64,000 nucleotides of DNA from Furcasterigmium furcatum. Its lineage: Eukaryota > Ascomycota > Sordariomycetes > Glomerellales > Plectosphaerellaceae. Shown in pieces: positions 40,909-51,917 of this stretch. The notes under the pieces were generated by a model. It had not been told where the DNA came from, made no database searches, and worked only from the letters and a program-made list of their open reading frames with translations. The stretch is taken from positions 3,232,472 to 3,296,471 of the forward strand of contig BCIA01000005.1 of the NCBI GenBank assembly GCA_001599815.1, read 5' to 3'. The translations under genes and the position numbers were made by a program. The number at the start of each line of letters is the position of its first letter. Positions within the stretch are counted from its first letter, which is position 1.

Positions 40909-42950
40909 TCAAGGGGCAATTGGGCCAACCGAAACCCGCTCTCGTGCCATGAGGGCCTCGTTCTGAGCCAGACGCTGACTTTTCCGCTCGACTCGACGTC
41001 TCTGAGCTTCGATGCCAGCGAATCTCCCTTTAGCACCATGCTTCAGCTTGGTAATCATATCAGTAGCTTTACCTTTCGTCAAGTCTTCCTCTGTCAGTGG
41101 CTGCTCCTTGGGCCGTAATTTATTGAGGAACTCCAGCTGTCCCGGTGTCGGAGGTAGCTTACGCCAACGCTGGTAGCGATGTATGAAGGTATGTGGGAAA
41201 TTCTCTGACGCGAACTTGTCGCTGCCGTGGACGGCATCCGAGAAGGTGGCGGCTTTCAGGATCTCCCTCGGGGCGGCGTAGGGCGACTTGGCCACGCCAG
41301 GTGGCAGGGCCCGAATCTCGAGGGCGCGGAACAGGGGCTTGTCGTGAGCATCGTCTTGATTAATCTTCTCGATACGGAGGTACGATCCGCTGGGGGCTGA
41401 GAGGACATAACGGTCGGGGCCAACCTGTACCCAAGAATACTGGCTCATGGCTCTAATATGCTTCTCCCCCGAAGTGTCCTCGATGAGATCATAAACGGAT
41501 GAATATTCCGTAAAGGATACAGATCCCGAGACTTTTGCACTGGAATCTGAGCTCTTGGAGGAAGAGTAGGTCTCTTCATGGCGCTGGGCCTCGGCCTCTC
41601 GGCGGTCTCTGGAATCTTTCAGATCCTGCACAGTGGCCTTGTCCACCAACTCCCCAGGATCAAGCCCAAAAAGAGTGGGCGTCGTGACGATGCCTGTTTC
41701 CAGGGTCGATACCATATCGATGACGTGGCAGTTGGTTTTCCCCGAATGCAGCCGCATGCCCCTTCCGATCATCTGCACGAGAAGGTTTCGAGATCTCGTG
41801 GGGCGCGCCAGTATGATGCAGTCTATATTTGGGATATCGGTGCCCTCAGTGAAGACACCGCAATTGACGAGAACGGGAAACTCTCCGCGCCGGAATGCGT
41901 CTAATATCGAGCTCCTCTCCAACTTGGGAGTGTCGCCAGTGACGAACCGGGCATCCAGGCCGTATTGTCTGAACTTGTTCGTCAGCCCAGACACGTGGTT
42001 CAGGTCGACGCAGAAGACGAGCGTGGATTTGCGACCCTGCGCCTTCGCCAACCAGCTCCTGATTGTGATTTCGTTGACCTGATCCGTATTCACTGCGCGC
42101 GAGAGTTCGCCTGTCTGGAAGTCGCCATTGACGCCTTTCCCGACTCGGGAGATATCGGCAGAGGACTCTACGGTGGTGAACATGACGTCCGAGAGCCACT
42201 TCTCGCCGATCATGTCGACGTAGTCTTTGTGGTAGACAATCTGATCGATGGCGGCGCCGAGCTTCAGGCCATCGAAGCGGGAGAACGTGGCGGATACGCC
42301 GACCAGAGCCGGCGAAGTATCCCTCTTCTCATCGAGTCCAAAGTGCTTCAGAATCCTGAGGTAGCCGGGGGCGACGATGTGGTGGGCCTCATCAACGAGA
42401 ACGAGCTTGAAGTTTGACGGATCGAACTTGTCGAGCCTGTCTTTGGATGTGACGCTTTGCAGGCTGGCGATGGTGATGTCGGCGGTACCCGATGCATGCA
42501 TGTTGCCCATCTCGATCTCGATGCGGGCGTCAGGGTAGGCGTTTGTGCAGTGCTTCGCGGCTTGCTCGACGAGTTCCCGACGGTGTGCAATGATGAGGGT
42601 CTGCGTCCCATGGCTGCTGCGAGGCGCTACTCGCTGGATGAGTTGTGTGAATATAATCTACGTTGTGTTAGATGATAATGAGCATAGCATTGGACGGAGG
42701 CTTGTCTCACGGTCTTTCCGCTACCGGTGGCAAGAGATACACCTAGTCTCTTGTGACCCTCGTGTAAAGACGTCAAAACAGACTGGATGCATTCTTCCTG
42801 ATAACTTCGGAGCTTGATCTGGGTGCTGGCGGCGCGTCTCAATGCTGGCGATGATCCAGGCCTCGGAAGCCTGATGTACTGAACCCACGGATGGGCCGTA
42901 TGCCTGGCCACCAGAGGCCTCGTCAGCCTCTGTAGAAAAGAAGTTATCAT
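40909..42950 (-). CDS. IRC3: IRC3-like mitochondrial DEAD/DEAH-box DNA helicase
   Basis: Two exons on the minus strand, 42950-42711 and 42657-40909 (intron 53 nt), giving 662 residues. The N-terminus (MITSFLQRLTRPLVARHTAH) is a presequence. Superfamily 2 motifs follow in order: Q-like LRSYQEECI, Walker A ATGSGKT at the end of exon 1, DEAH in LVLVDEAHH, SAT in GVSATF, VNCGVFTEGTDIPNI, and QMIGRGMR (motif VI). The length and the 200-residue basic C-terminal extension fit Irc3, which unwinds branched DNA and keeps mitochondrial DNA stable in yeast. It is divergent from RRN5. Confidence 0.93.
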
Positions 42951-43336
42951 CGCGCATGATCTGCGTCGGTTGACTGTGACATGGTCGTTGAGAGATGCAA
43001 TGAGTTTTAGATGAACCTGGAAGTCGAAGGTTCAATGTTTCAGAGGGGCCGGGTGAGTGTTAGGTGCCTAAAGTGTCAGGTACAGCGCAGGCGCCCCATG
43101 GGTACTTGGAGCTTCCAGGCGCTGGAGGGTCGACCCGTCTCCACTCGAGCTTTAACTCAGTGGCTTCCATCCTCTCAACCACCAAACTTCACATGCACAC
43201 CCAGACAACGTCAAAGACCCTTCACTACAGCTTGCCATCGACTCTCCCACCAACAAAAGCCATCCTCATATAACCGACGACTGAAGTACACTCATATTGG
43301 GTTCACGGCCGGATGACACTGTAAAGATGAGCCGTC
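42951..43336. promoter_or_regulatory. Divergent promoter, IRC3 and RRN5
   Basis: 386 bp between opposite starts. The half next to RRN5 is CA-rich (CACACCCAGACAACG) as in fungal leaders. No other feature. Confidence 0.5.
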
Positions 43337-45160
43337 ATGGATTCCGATGACCCCCCAAGCTCACCACTCGCCACCATCAAAGCTGATTTCGACGCAAGAG
43401 AGGAATCGGGAGACTCGGAGTATGTAGATGTACAATCTGCTGCAGTCTCCCCTTCTGAAGAAAATGACGACGAATTCGTCGACGCAAAATCAGACACGGG
43501 CCGCCCACGAGATGAAGCAAGCCCGGTCAAACGACTTGCAGAGGAGCCGGCTCCTGGTGAAGAACAACAGCCCATCAAACGCCACAGGCGCGCGTTCAAC
43601 CCTGCCTACATGAACCTGCTCAACGCAGACATTGAGGACGCAGCGAACAATCTCCTCTTGGAGACCAGACGAGACGGCAAGCAGAAGCTGTTCGCTTCCC
43701 AGATCGGCCTTACCGTCTGGTCATCCCTTGAGAAGGAGCTTTTCTTCGAGGCGGTCTCGAGACTAGGCCGTGACGACCTGCCCGGCATCGCGAAACGTGT
43801 CCGTAGCAAGAATGAGGTCGAGGTGCGGCAATATCTCAAGCTCTTCGAGGACGTCCTCACGGAGAGGGAAAGGAACCCTCACCAGATCAGGTGGGAGGAT
43901 GTCCTCGAGATGGTGGATTACCCTGCCGCCACAGAGCTCAGCCAGCCATGCTGCGACGCTCTCGAAGAGGCTGCTGATGATCTCGCTCTGCGCATGGAGC
44001 GCTATGAGCAGAAGCTGGAAAAGACAAAATGGGGGGATGAGTTGTGGTGTGTTGACAAGGACGTTGCGAAACGACTGACCAGCACCCATGCCTCTCAGGA
44101 AGATCCCCGGATGGGGTTTGCGGCGCTCTTTCGCTTGAATAAATGGCACGGACTGTCCGAGCAGATCTTCATGAACTCCTCGGACCCAGCCGCCAACTGG
44201 CGGGGAATTGATGAAGAGGGGCCGAGCCTTCGAGCCACGGCTCTCGAGGACTTTCACGCCCTGGCGGTATCCATGACGAGGAAGCTTGTTGCCTCGAGCC
44301 TGTTTGTCGCGCAGTCGCGGATCAAAGCGAAGCAACTCGTCAAGCCTGAGATCCGACACATTGTCAAATCAAAGGATGTTGAGGCTGCCGCGGAGTCAAT
44401 AGGCCTCGCATCGGATTGGGAACGGCGATGGGCGACCTGTGCCCGCAGATGCCAACTGGAGGTGTATGAAGACCCCCCTCACGAACAACAGGATCGAAAC
44501 ACACGGCCAAGTACCCGGAAGCAGGCACACGACACCGAGCCAGAGGTACAGCAGGAGCAGCAACATCCGTTTTCCTACGACGAGGTCGAGCAGATGCTGC
44601 TCCCACAACGTGCAGACACCACTCAACCCGAGAAGCCAAAGTCCAGGATCATGCACCTCATCGACTTTGAGCTGTCAGAACCCGACCCAACCACGTCCGA
44701 TTCCGATTCAGACATCGGCGACCCTGATGTTGATTATTGTCCACGCGAGGGCGACTCGTCCGAGGACGCCGACGAGGACGGGACAGAAGCCAGAAGGCAG
44801 ATGACCGAAGAAGATATCGAGGTGCGTGAGGAAGCTAAGGAGATCCTCATGTACTCTGCCCGTGACTTTCCTGAGACCCGGCGTGCTCGGGAAGCCCTCG
44901 ACGCCCGCATCCGGCGGGAGAGGGAACAGGAGCGGTATGCCGACTTTGTCGACGTCAAGACCAGCCACGAGGAGGAAGCAGAAATGTGGAATCTGTTACA
45001 ACGGCCGCCGCCTGCACCCCTGGCCAAGCCCGAGGAGGTCGAGAAGCCGACGAAGTCGATACTTAGTCTGGAAGAGATGCATGATTCTGGCACAAGATGG
45101 AGGGACAAGATGGTGTACGTCAGCGAGTGGGAACATGAGAACAAAGGATTGTCGCGGTGA
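43337..45160 (+). CDS. RRN5: RRN5-like subunit of RNA polymerase I upstream activation factor
   Basis: Single exon of 607 codons. The N-terminal 80 residues are acidic and disordered. RRAFNPAYMNLLNADIEDA leads into a SANT/Myb-like domain at about residues 128-171 (WSSLEKELFFEAVSRLGRDDLPGIA, IAKRVRSKNEVEVRQYL). This pairing is typical of Rrn5, a subunit of the UAF complex that binds the rDNA upstream element. The second half is Glu/Asp-rich with a charged helical end (ARIRREREQERYADFV). Rrn5 is nucleolar. Sequence outside the SANT part diverges quickly between fungi, so the name rests on the central part and size. Confidence 0.85.
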   Translation: MDSDDPPSSPLATIKADFDAREESGDSEYVDVQSAAVSPSEENDDEFVDAKSDTGRPRDEASPVKRLAEEPAPGEEQQPIKRHRRAFNPAYMNLLNADIEDAANNLLLETRRDGKQKLFASQIGLTVWSSLEKELFFEAVSRLGRDDLPGIAKRVRSKNEVEVRQYLKLFEDVLTERERNPHQIRWEDVLEMVDYPAATELSQPCCDALEEAADDLALRMERYEQKLEKTKWGDELWCVDKDVAKRLTSTHASQEDPRMGFAALFRLNKWHGLSEQIFMNSSDPAANWRGIDEEGPSLRATALEDFHALAVSMTRKLVASSLFVAQSRIKAKQLVKPEIRHIVKSKDVEAAAESIGLASDWERRWATCARRCQLEVYEDPPHEQQDRNTRPSTRKQAHDTEPEVQQEQQHPFSYDEVEQMLLPQRADTTQPEKPKSRIMHLIDFELSEPDPTTSDSDSDIGDPDVDYCPREGDSSEDADEDGTEARRQMTEEDIEVREEAKEILMYSARDFPETRRAREALDARIRREREQERYADFVDVKTSHEEEAEMWNLLQRPPPAPLAKPEEVEKPTKSILSLEEMHDSGTRWRDKMVYVSEWEHENKGLSR

Positions 45161-45378
45161 CCGAGCTGTTAGAATGGGCAGAGCATCTCTTTTCATTTCA
45201 AGATACCCTGCGGCCTTTGGCCCTTCATAATGCACTCTCCGTAATCTCACAACAGCATGTCCTTGTCCGTCATGTTCGTATCTTCCTCTCGTATGTCCCA
45301 GCATCCCAAAGTCCGTCCGGCACGGCGTCGCGTAGGAGTGTCTACGGTCAGCGTCGTGACCCGTGCCACATTGCGGCT

Positions 45379-45672
45379 CTACTTTCCAAGCTCCTTAGCG
45401 AGGTTCGAGTCCGCGATGCGGCTGCTACTACGTCGCGGCGCGGATTTCGCTGAGCTCTTCTCAGAACCCTTTGATTTGCCAGCGCTGCTCTTTGGCGCGC
45501 TTCCAGGGGGCGGATTGGACGACGCCCCCGTGCTGCCAGTCTTGGACAAGGGAGTCTGAAGCATCTTCTTGACGGACTTGGCCGGTGCTTTCTTGCTGGC
45601 GGCGCTTGGTTTGCTGGCGTTTCTGCCAGGCTTGTTGGTCTTGGACGTTGTCGCGTTGCTGCGGCTGGGAGA
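45379..45672 (-). other. In-frame 97-codon basic extension after the EAF7 stop
   Basis: Continuing past TAG in the same frame gives SPSRSNATTSKTNKPG..., with KKAPAKSVKK and KSKGSEKSSAKSAPRR, ending at a stop at 45379. Composition is like a chromatin-protein tail, not like random 3' UTR. It could be a readthrough or edited tail, or the relic of a longer protein. Confidence 0.45.
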
Positions 45673-46675
45673 CTATCCACGGCCCCGTCCGCGACTTCTC
45701 CCACGGCCACCCCGAGCCCTGCCACGGGCGCGGTTGCTGCCTCTGGTGGACTTGGAGGGTGCCTCGCTCTCCTCGTCGCTGCCCTCTTCTTCCTCTTCAG
45801 ATCCGCTCTCCTCTTCCTCTTCGGACTCCTCTTCTGGCTCGGTGGACTCGGCCTTCTCAGCCTTGGCCTTGCCGGCGGCCCGTTTCTGGCTCCTAGCGCC
45901 CCTAGCAGACTTTGGAGCCGGTGATGTCGTGTCTTCCCCGTCCTCGGTGTCTTCCACGGTGCTAGCGCGCTTGGAGGCTGCGGTGGATGCGCGCTTCCGC
46001 CTCTTCGCTGGCGGGCCGCTCTTCGTCTCGGGCTCTGGCGACGATTCGGAAGAAGAGGCTTCGGAGGGCGTTGGGAGCACAGCTTCGCCGGCCTTCGGGT
46101 CGTCGTAGTCGAGCTGGGCGGGCGAGGACGGCGCATCGGTGCTGGTTGCGCGAACGCGGGCCATCATGAGGTCCTCAAAGTCCTCGGCGGGAAGAGTGAA
46201 CTCGCGGAAGCGGCCTTCGTAGTCTTCGTCCGTCTCGGCGTCGAAAAAGTCCTCGCGAACGTCGATGGCTTCCAGGTTGTAGAAGGTGCGGAGCTTCTTC
46301 CAGATGTTCGGGATGCGGGTGTGGGGATAGACGGCCGGGTCGATTGCATGGTGACGGAGGTGCTCGCTGATGGCGATCATGCGGAAGTGCTTGTGCATGC
46401 CTGCGGAGGGCGGAAATGTTAGCATGGGACGACTGGAAAGCGAATTCGAGGGTGTACTGACCAGCAGGCTTCCAGCGCACGACGCCTTTGAAGAGGGAGC
46501 ACACCTGGTCGTCCGTCCAGGCATTGTTGGGCCATTCCTTCTCGGAAGTCTCCGGCGCAGCGGGGGCAGCTGGTGTTTCTGCAGCTTGAGGGGTGTCGAT
46601 GTCCATGGCATCCTCATCGCGAGCGGGTGTTGGTGTTGCGGCCGCGGAGGCCCTCGCCTTCTTCTTCGGAGGCAT
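45673..46675 (-). CDS. EAF7: EAF7-like NuA4 subunit (CT20 family), ends at an in-frame TAG
   Basis: Two exons on the minus strand, 46675-46462 and 46400-45673 (intron 61 nt), giving 313 residues. The conserved CT20/Eaf7 domain runs from WTDDQVCSLFKGVVRWKPAG, across the intron, to HFRMIAISEHLRHH, IPNIWKKLRTFYNLEAID and FTLPAEDFEDLM. An acidic Ser/Glu tract and an RG-rich end (RGSNRARGRARGGRGRS) follow. Eaf7 is part of the NuA4 histone acetyltransferase with Eaf5 and Eaf3. The stop TAG (45675-45673) is followed in the same frame by 97 sense codons of Lys/Ser/Ala-rich sequence up to 45379, so the real C-terminus may be longer. The region converges on RRN5. Confidence 0.9.
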
Positions 46676-47149
46676 CCTTTGGGTTCGCCGATGCGGTGTG
46701 GGTCAACGGCGCCGATGCCGATGTTTCGAGGATGAGGCTTCTGCAACGGATGCCGCAATGCGATACCGCCAATTGTGTGGTATAGGTACGGGCGACGAGG
46801 AGAGCGCTGTGGAAAGAGACGAATTGTGTTGAAGGTCGAAAGGCAGAAGTGACCTCCACGGACAACCGTAGCACTTCTTGGGAAGGAACGATCAATTGAA
46901 GATTGGGACCCATAAAAGTGTATCTAAAGTGGCCAATCATTGATGCGGTATGACGCGCCTGCAGGAGCTGGTCCAAAACCGCGTCGCGGGGCTCACTCGT
47001 GATTTTGGCATCGGCGGATACTTATTCACATCACCTCTGGCCATCTTGACAACCCCAAAGCTCCAGCAACCGCAATACTGCAATGTGAACAGATCGAACG
47101 ACCTGGACTTACAAATGCATTCCCTCCATGCACTGCAAGCACTGCCACT
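46676..47149. promoter_or_regulatory. Divergent promoter, EAF7 and gamma-tubulin complex gene
   Basis: 474 bp between opposite starts; no distinct motif beyond short AT-rich patches. Confidence 0.45.
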
Positions 47150-50075
47150 ATGTCTGGCGACGACGACGACGGCAACCTCTTCGCGATCCCCGACTTCTTT
47201 AAGAAGTCGAAATGGCTGGAAGATGAGGTGACAGGGCTGAGCCATCGGTTCTTTTGCATCGATATAGACGGTACGACTTTTACATTACCGGCTCAATATT
47301 CTTGCTAAGGCTTATAATGCAATAGACACTGCTTTGACATCACTCCTCCGACCGCCAGCAATCGAGAACAAGGACTTCTTCCATCTTCCCGGGGTCTCAG
47401 AGCACAGCAGCGACAATGAAAAAGATCCTGTACAGCAGCATACATCTGAAGAGGCCGCCGCACCAATCGATACTGGACTTGCACCAGAGGCTGTGCCGAA
47501 CGACCTTCCAGGGGACCTCTGGCTTGACCTTGGGGCACCACCAACACCGATTCCCGAGTTCAGGACTTGGGCCGTCTTCGAAAGGCCAGGCATCGCTGCG
47601 CCAAAGCCGCTGTATATCACCGAGGCTGGGCCCGGTGCTTTCGATGCTTTCCTGGCCACCGAGGACAATGTCTTGAATCTCAAGAACACCAAGTGCTCCG
47701 CCGTGGCGGCCGACACGTACTGTCGCTGTCTGCTGTCCTTGGCGTTGGGTAGAGAGTCTGTGCTCTTTGACTGGGACGACAAGTCTAAGCAGTTTACGCC
47801 GGCCCTGCAAAACATGAAGATTACAGGGTACATTGGCGATACACTGCAGGGGGTTCTCAAGCAGTGTCTCCGATGTGGCAATGCCTACAAGCGCCTCCAG
47901 GAATTTGTTCACACCACGTACTCCAAGAACCCAACACCATGCAGGGTTGCCCTCGCCAGCGCCTTGCATCGGATTCTGCTCTCAGTCCAGGGTGTTGTTG
48001 CCGGCCAACAGCAGCAACCGAGATCCGTGCTGCAACTGCAGGCAGTCGTGCGCCGTATCTCCCTCATAGTCCTCCACTGTGAGCGTGTCGTCTCCAAGAT
48101 CCGACGAGATCACGGCGACGAAGATATCTTGACCATGGTATTTGTTCAGGCACAAGCTGCTGAGCATGGCGACGCACACCTGGCAAAGGTCATGCGCGAA
48201 GTACTACAGCGAGTTGCCAAGCCGTGGTTTGACTTTCTAGAAGAATGGATAGGCACCAAGCCGGAGCTCGGCGTGCCCCTGCGGAAAGACGAGGCTGGGA
48301 GCCAGAAGGGCTTCATCAAAGTCGAAGCCCAATCCTACATCGACGATCACGGAGACGAAGTTGCCGACTTGGATTTTCAGCTCGACCGGTCACGGATGCC
48401 CAACTTCATCCCTGCTGATATCGTGCAGACCATTTTCGAAACCGGCCGCAATCTGCGGTTCATCAGGTCAGAACATTCCGACCATGTTCTAGCGTATTCG
48501 GATGCCATTGCAACTCCGCCGAGCCTTTCCTGGATGTTCGACTGGGAATCGATCAACCATCTTGAACAAAAAGTGCTATCATATGAGCGAACCCTCGTCA
48601 AGGCCATCTCAACACATGATCGGGGCGCGAGCCAACCGCGAGCCGATGCAACACGAACCGACACAACCGGCATCTACAAACTCCAGATGTTTGGCACCGA
48701 TGAGGCAGAGCTGCAAATGCGACTGCAAGAGTCTATGAAGACCTTGTCTCAGCCTCATGTCAGCATCCCAGAAGCTAGGGGCGACCCGCTGGAGCAGGTC
48801 ATTCAGGATTGCATTGCCGCGCGTGGATTAGAGTCTGGAGAGATTGCTCTCGACTTTGCACCTCACTGGTCCCTGATTCCCGTTCTGTCATTGGGGTCCC
48901 TGGTCGCGTCCCAAAACCGAGTCGTGGGCCGGGAGAGCTTGAAGTTGCTGTATACGGCGCATGGCCTGAAGGAGCACCTTGCACTGCAGCGTGAGTTCCA
49001 CCTGTGCAAGAGCGGAATGTTCTGCAGCAGGCTCTCTCACGCACTATTCGACCCGGACCTCGAGTCGGCGGAGCGGCAAGCGGGTATCGCCCGACAGGGA
49101 GGTGTTATGGGGCTACGACTGAGTGGTAGAGACACTTGGCCCCCGGCAAGCTCCGAGCTCCGCCTTGCTCTGATGGGCGTCCTGTCTGAAAGTTATGACG
49201 GCCCCCTGAGGCCCAACTCGACCCGGCGAGGCGATGGCCAAGCTGGTGATCTGCCGGGAGATCTAAGCTTCGGCGTTCGTGACTTGTCCGGCGAAGAGAT
49301 TGACAAGTGCATGGATCCCGACGGGTTGGAGGCTCTCGACTTTCTGCGTCTGTCGTACAAGACACCGCCTGCCCTGACCTCGGTCATCACCCCTGTCATC
49401 CTCGTGCAGTACGACCGCGTGTTCAAACTGCTGCTCCGGGTGCTTCGGATGCAGTACACCGTTAACCAAGTTTTCTGCGATGTGACGGCCAAGGACGGAG
49501 CTGCTGCTGACCCGGAAGATGCATCCATTCGCTTCTGCTTCGAGGCCCGTCACTTTGTCTTCAACCTCAGCGCGTACTTCTTCGACGTCGGCATTGACAT
49601 GTCATGGAAGGATCTCGAGTCCCGAGTTGCGCAAATCGAGGAGCTCCTGTTCCAGAGTGACGACCACTCCATGGTGACGCTGAGTCCAGACCGACTCAGA
49701 GAGTACCACTCACGCGTACTGGACAGGATCATGTCAGCTTTGCTGCTACGGAAGCGGCAACAACCGGTGATGAACTTGCTCGAAGAGATATTTCGGGTCA
49801 TTCTGCGCTTCGCCAAATACTCGAGGCTTCGCGCCGCTGGGCTAGACCAAGAATCCCCGAACGTGAACGCGGCCGAGCTGTACAAAAAGTTCAGGAAGGG
49901 GGTGGAGGTGTTCCTGACCGTCTGCAGGGCCATGACGGAGAAGCAGGGATCCAAGAACCAGCGACAGCGGGATGTCCTGGACGAATTGGAGGGCAAGTCG
50001 GACGGCCCGGAGGAGAGCCCCCTCACACAGCTGCTGTTGAGGCTGGACATGTTTGGTTATTATTCGAGGACGTAG
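47150..50075 (+). CDS. Gamma-tubulin complex component (Spc97/Spc98 family, GCP6-like)
   Basis: Two exons, 47150-47270 and 47326-50075 (intron 55 nt), giving 956 residues. The start MSGDDDDGNLFAIPDFFKKSKWL with an acidic cap and an IPDFF motif, then the N-terminal GRIP1-like region (DTLQGVLKQCLRCGNAYKRLQEF) and the C-terminal GRIP2-like region (LTSVITPVILVQYDRVFKLLLRVLRMQY), identify the family. GCPs bind gamma-tubulin and build the template for microtubule nucleation at spindle pole bodies. The N-terminus suggests the GCP5/GCP6 group rather than GCP2 or GCP3. I lean to GCP6 but cannot settle it without alignment. Confidence 0.88.
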
Positions 50076-50351
50076 CGACGAAGTCATGAGATTCCCATAA
50101 CATAGTAGTATCACTTGATATCCCGATTTGGCTGACGAGCCATGTCAGTTGGTGTAACAGTGGTGGTGGTCCAGGTACCGCCAGTGACATCTTTCCATAT
50201 TCGTCCCTAAAAGGACCCCGCAGTGGACAGACAGCAGCTGCCCCTCATCGCGTCCCAATCCACCCGACGCGTGCTTGGCAAACTGACAGTGAACCTGACC
50301 TGCAACAACCAACCCACTCTACAATAATCCAGCCTGACACATACGGGCAAT

Positions 50352-51917
50352 ATGTCTCGACCTGGACAGGCAGCGCGGAACCTGACGCTCACGGAAGAGC
50401 TCGAGAAGCTCGAGCAGTCGATCACCCTCACCCTGCAAGGTGCGACCCCAATGCCCAATCGACCGCCTCCCGTGTTTTGTTGACACTGGCTGACCCCCTC
50501 CCCCAGAGATCGACCACAATTTCAGCAAGGCGCACCGCATCGTCACCACCAGCATCCTGCCCATAGTCGAGCAATACGGCGAAAACTCAAAGAACGTCTG
50601 GGAGGCCTCCAAATTCTGGAAGCAATTCTTCGAAGCCTCGGCGAACGTGTCCCTGTCCGGCTACGAAGAACTCGCCAACGATGACGATGACGAGACCACG
50701 AACGCCGAGGAGTCGTCTATCCAGGACGGTTCCACGGTAGGATACACTCCTCGAGCGGTCAGGGACGGGGACGACGCGACAATGACTTCAGCCATGGATC
50801 AGTCGGGCCTGCAGGGCGACGACTCGCTCCTGGACGACGGCGAGCTCACGGGTAGCACCCCTCGAGCCCCCGCGACCAGGAGTAGGATAGCGAACTTCTC
50901 GAACCTCGAGTCTCCCTATGAGGCGCTCAAGCGGGAGCTCAAGGGGGAGCCCCCGGCTCCGGACGCCGACGACGACGAGGAAGACGAGGAGGAGGACTCC
51001 ACGGTCATCTTTGCGCAGCACACCGCCCGGCTGCCGGACATGTCCATGACGCCGCACCTCCCGCGCGGGCAGCCGTCACCGGAGCGCAAGAGCAAGGACC
51101 CCCTGCTGCACCGCATCCTCGACAAGAACTACAGGCTGCAGGCGACGCCGCACAAGGGGCCGATGCTGCGGGTGTCGCCGCTCAAGGGCGCCGAAGGCAG
51201 AGAGAAGGGCAAGGGCAGGGGCGACGAGGAGGCAGCACCGGCGCCGGCGTGGCAAGACTCGCCCATGTCGTCGCCGATCATGGAGATGCCGAAACTGCGC
51301 AGCGAGGCGTTCATGTCGCCGGTCAAGACGGCGGCGAGGCAGCGGCTGGTGCAGGCTACGACAGGCGGTGGGCCACGGACGCCCGGGGTCAGCGTTCAAA
51401 CACCCAACGCTGGACGGAAGAAGACGCGGGACATTTACGCAGAGGAGGAGTCGACGGCGGAGTTGCCGGAGGCGGGGCAGAAGTATGAGATCGACTGGGA
51501 CAGCGACAGCGACGAGGGCGCGTTCGGGGGCATGAGCCCGCCAAAGACGATTCAATTCGCACTGCCGCCGTCGAAGCTGCTGCAGACGCCCGGTGAGTCG
51601 AGCTCCATCCCGCGGTCTTGTTGTCATGGAGGGAAGGGGCTGATGTTTTCTAGCACGGGAGGCGAGCAAGCGCATCGTGGATGACATCTTGATGACGGCG
51701 GGGGCCGAGCCGGGGAGCTCAGAGTACAGTCCCAGTATGTCATCCCGGACGGAGTTCATTCCCCCCTTATTCTGGTTGTTTCGGGAGTTTTGCGACATGT
51801 CTCTGCTCCCGAGACCGATGAGCAGCTCCCAACACTCCCGTACGAGGCAATCACTAACTCCGCGGGTTGATAGCCATGGTGAAGATGAACAAGGACATTC
51901 TGGACGACAGCTTCTAG
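50352..51917 (+). CDS. ASK1: DASH/Dam1 complex subunit ASK1
   Basis: Four exons: 50352-50439, 50507-51592, 51654-51734 and 51874-51917, giving 432 residues. MSRPGQAARNLTLTEELEKLEQSITLTLQEIDHNFSKAHRIV... is the Ask1 domain, with IVEQYGENSKNVWEASKFWKQFFEAS following. The middle is disordered, with many S/T-P sites that are likely CDK targets (STPRAP, QPSPERK, SSPIMEM). The last two small exons (81 and 44 nt) encode the conserved end EASKRIVDDILMTAGAEP and NKDILDDSF. ASK1 is part of the ring that links kinetochores to spindle microtubules in fungi. It follows the gamma-tubulin complex gene by 276 bp. Confidence 0.95.

Noticed and set aside
45673..45730. Small intron removing the EAF7 in-frame TAG
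   Set aside because: Possible GT..TAG pairs give introns of 8-53 nt whose lengths break the frame, with poor donors.
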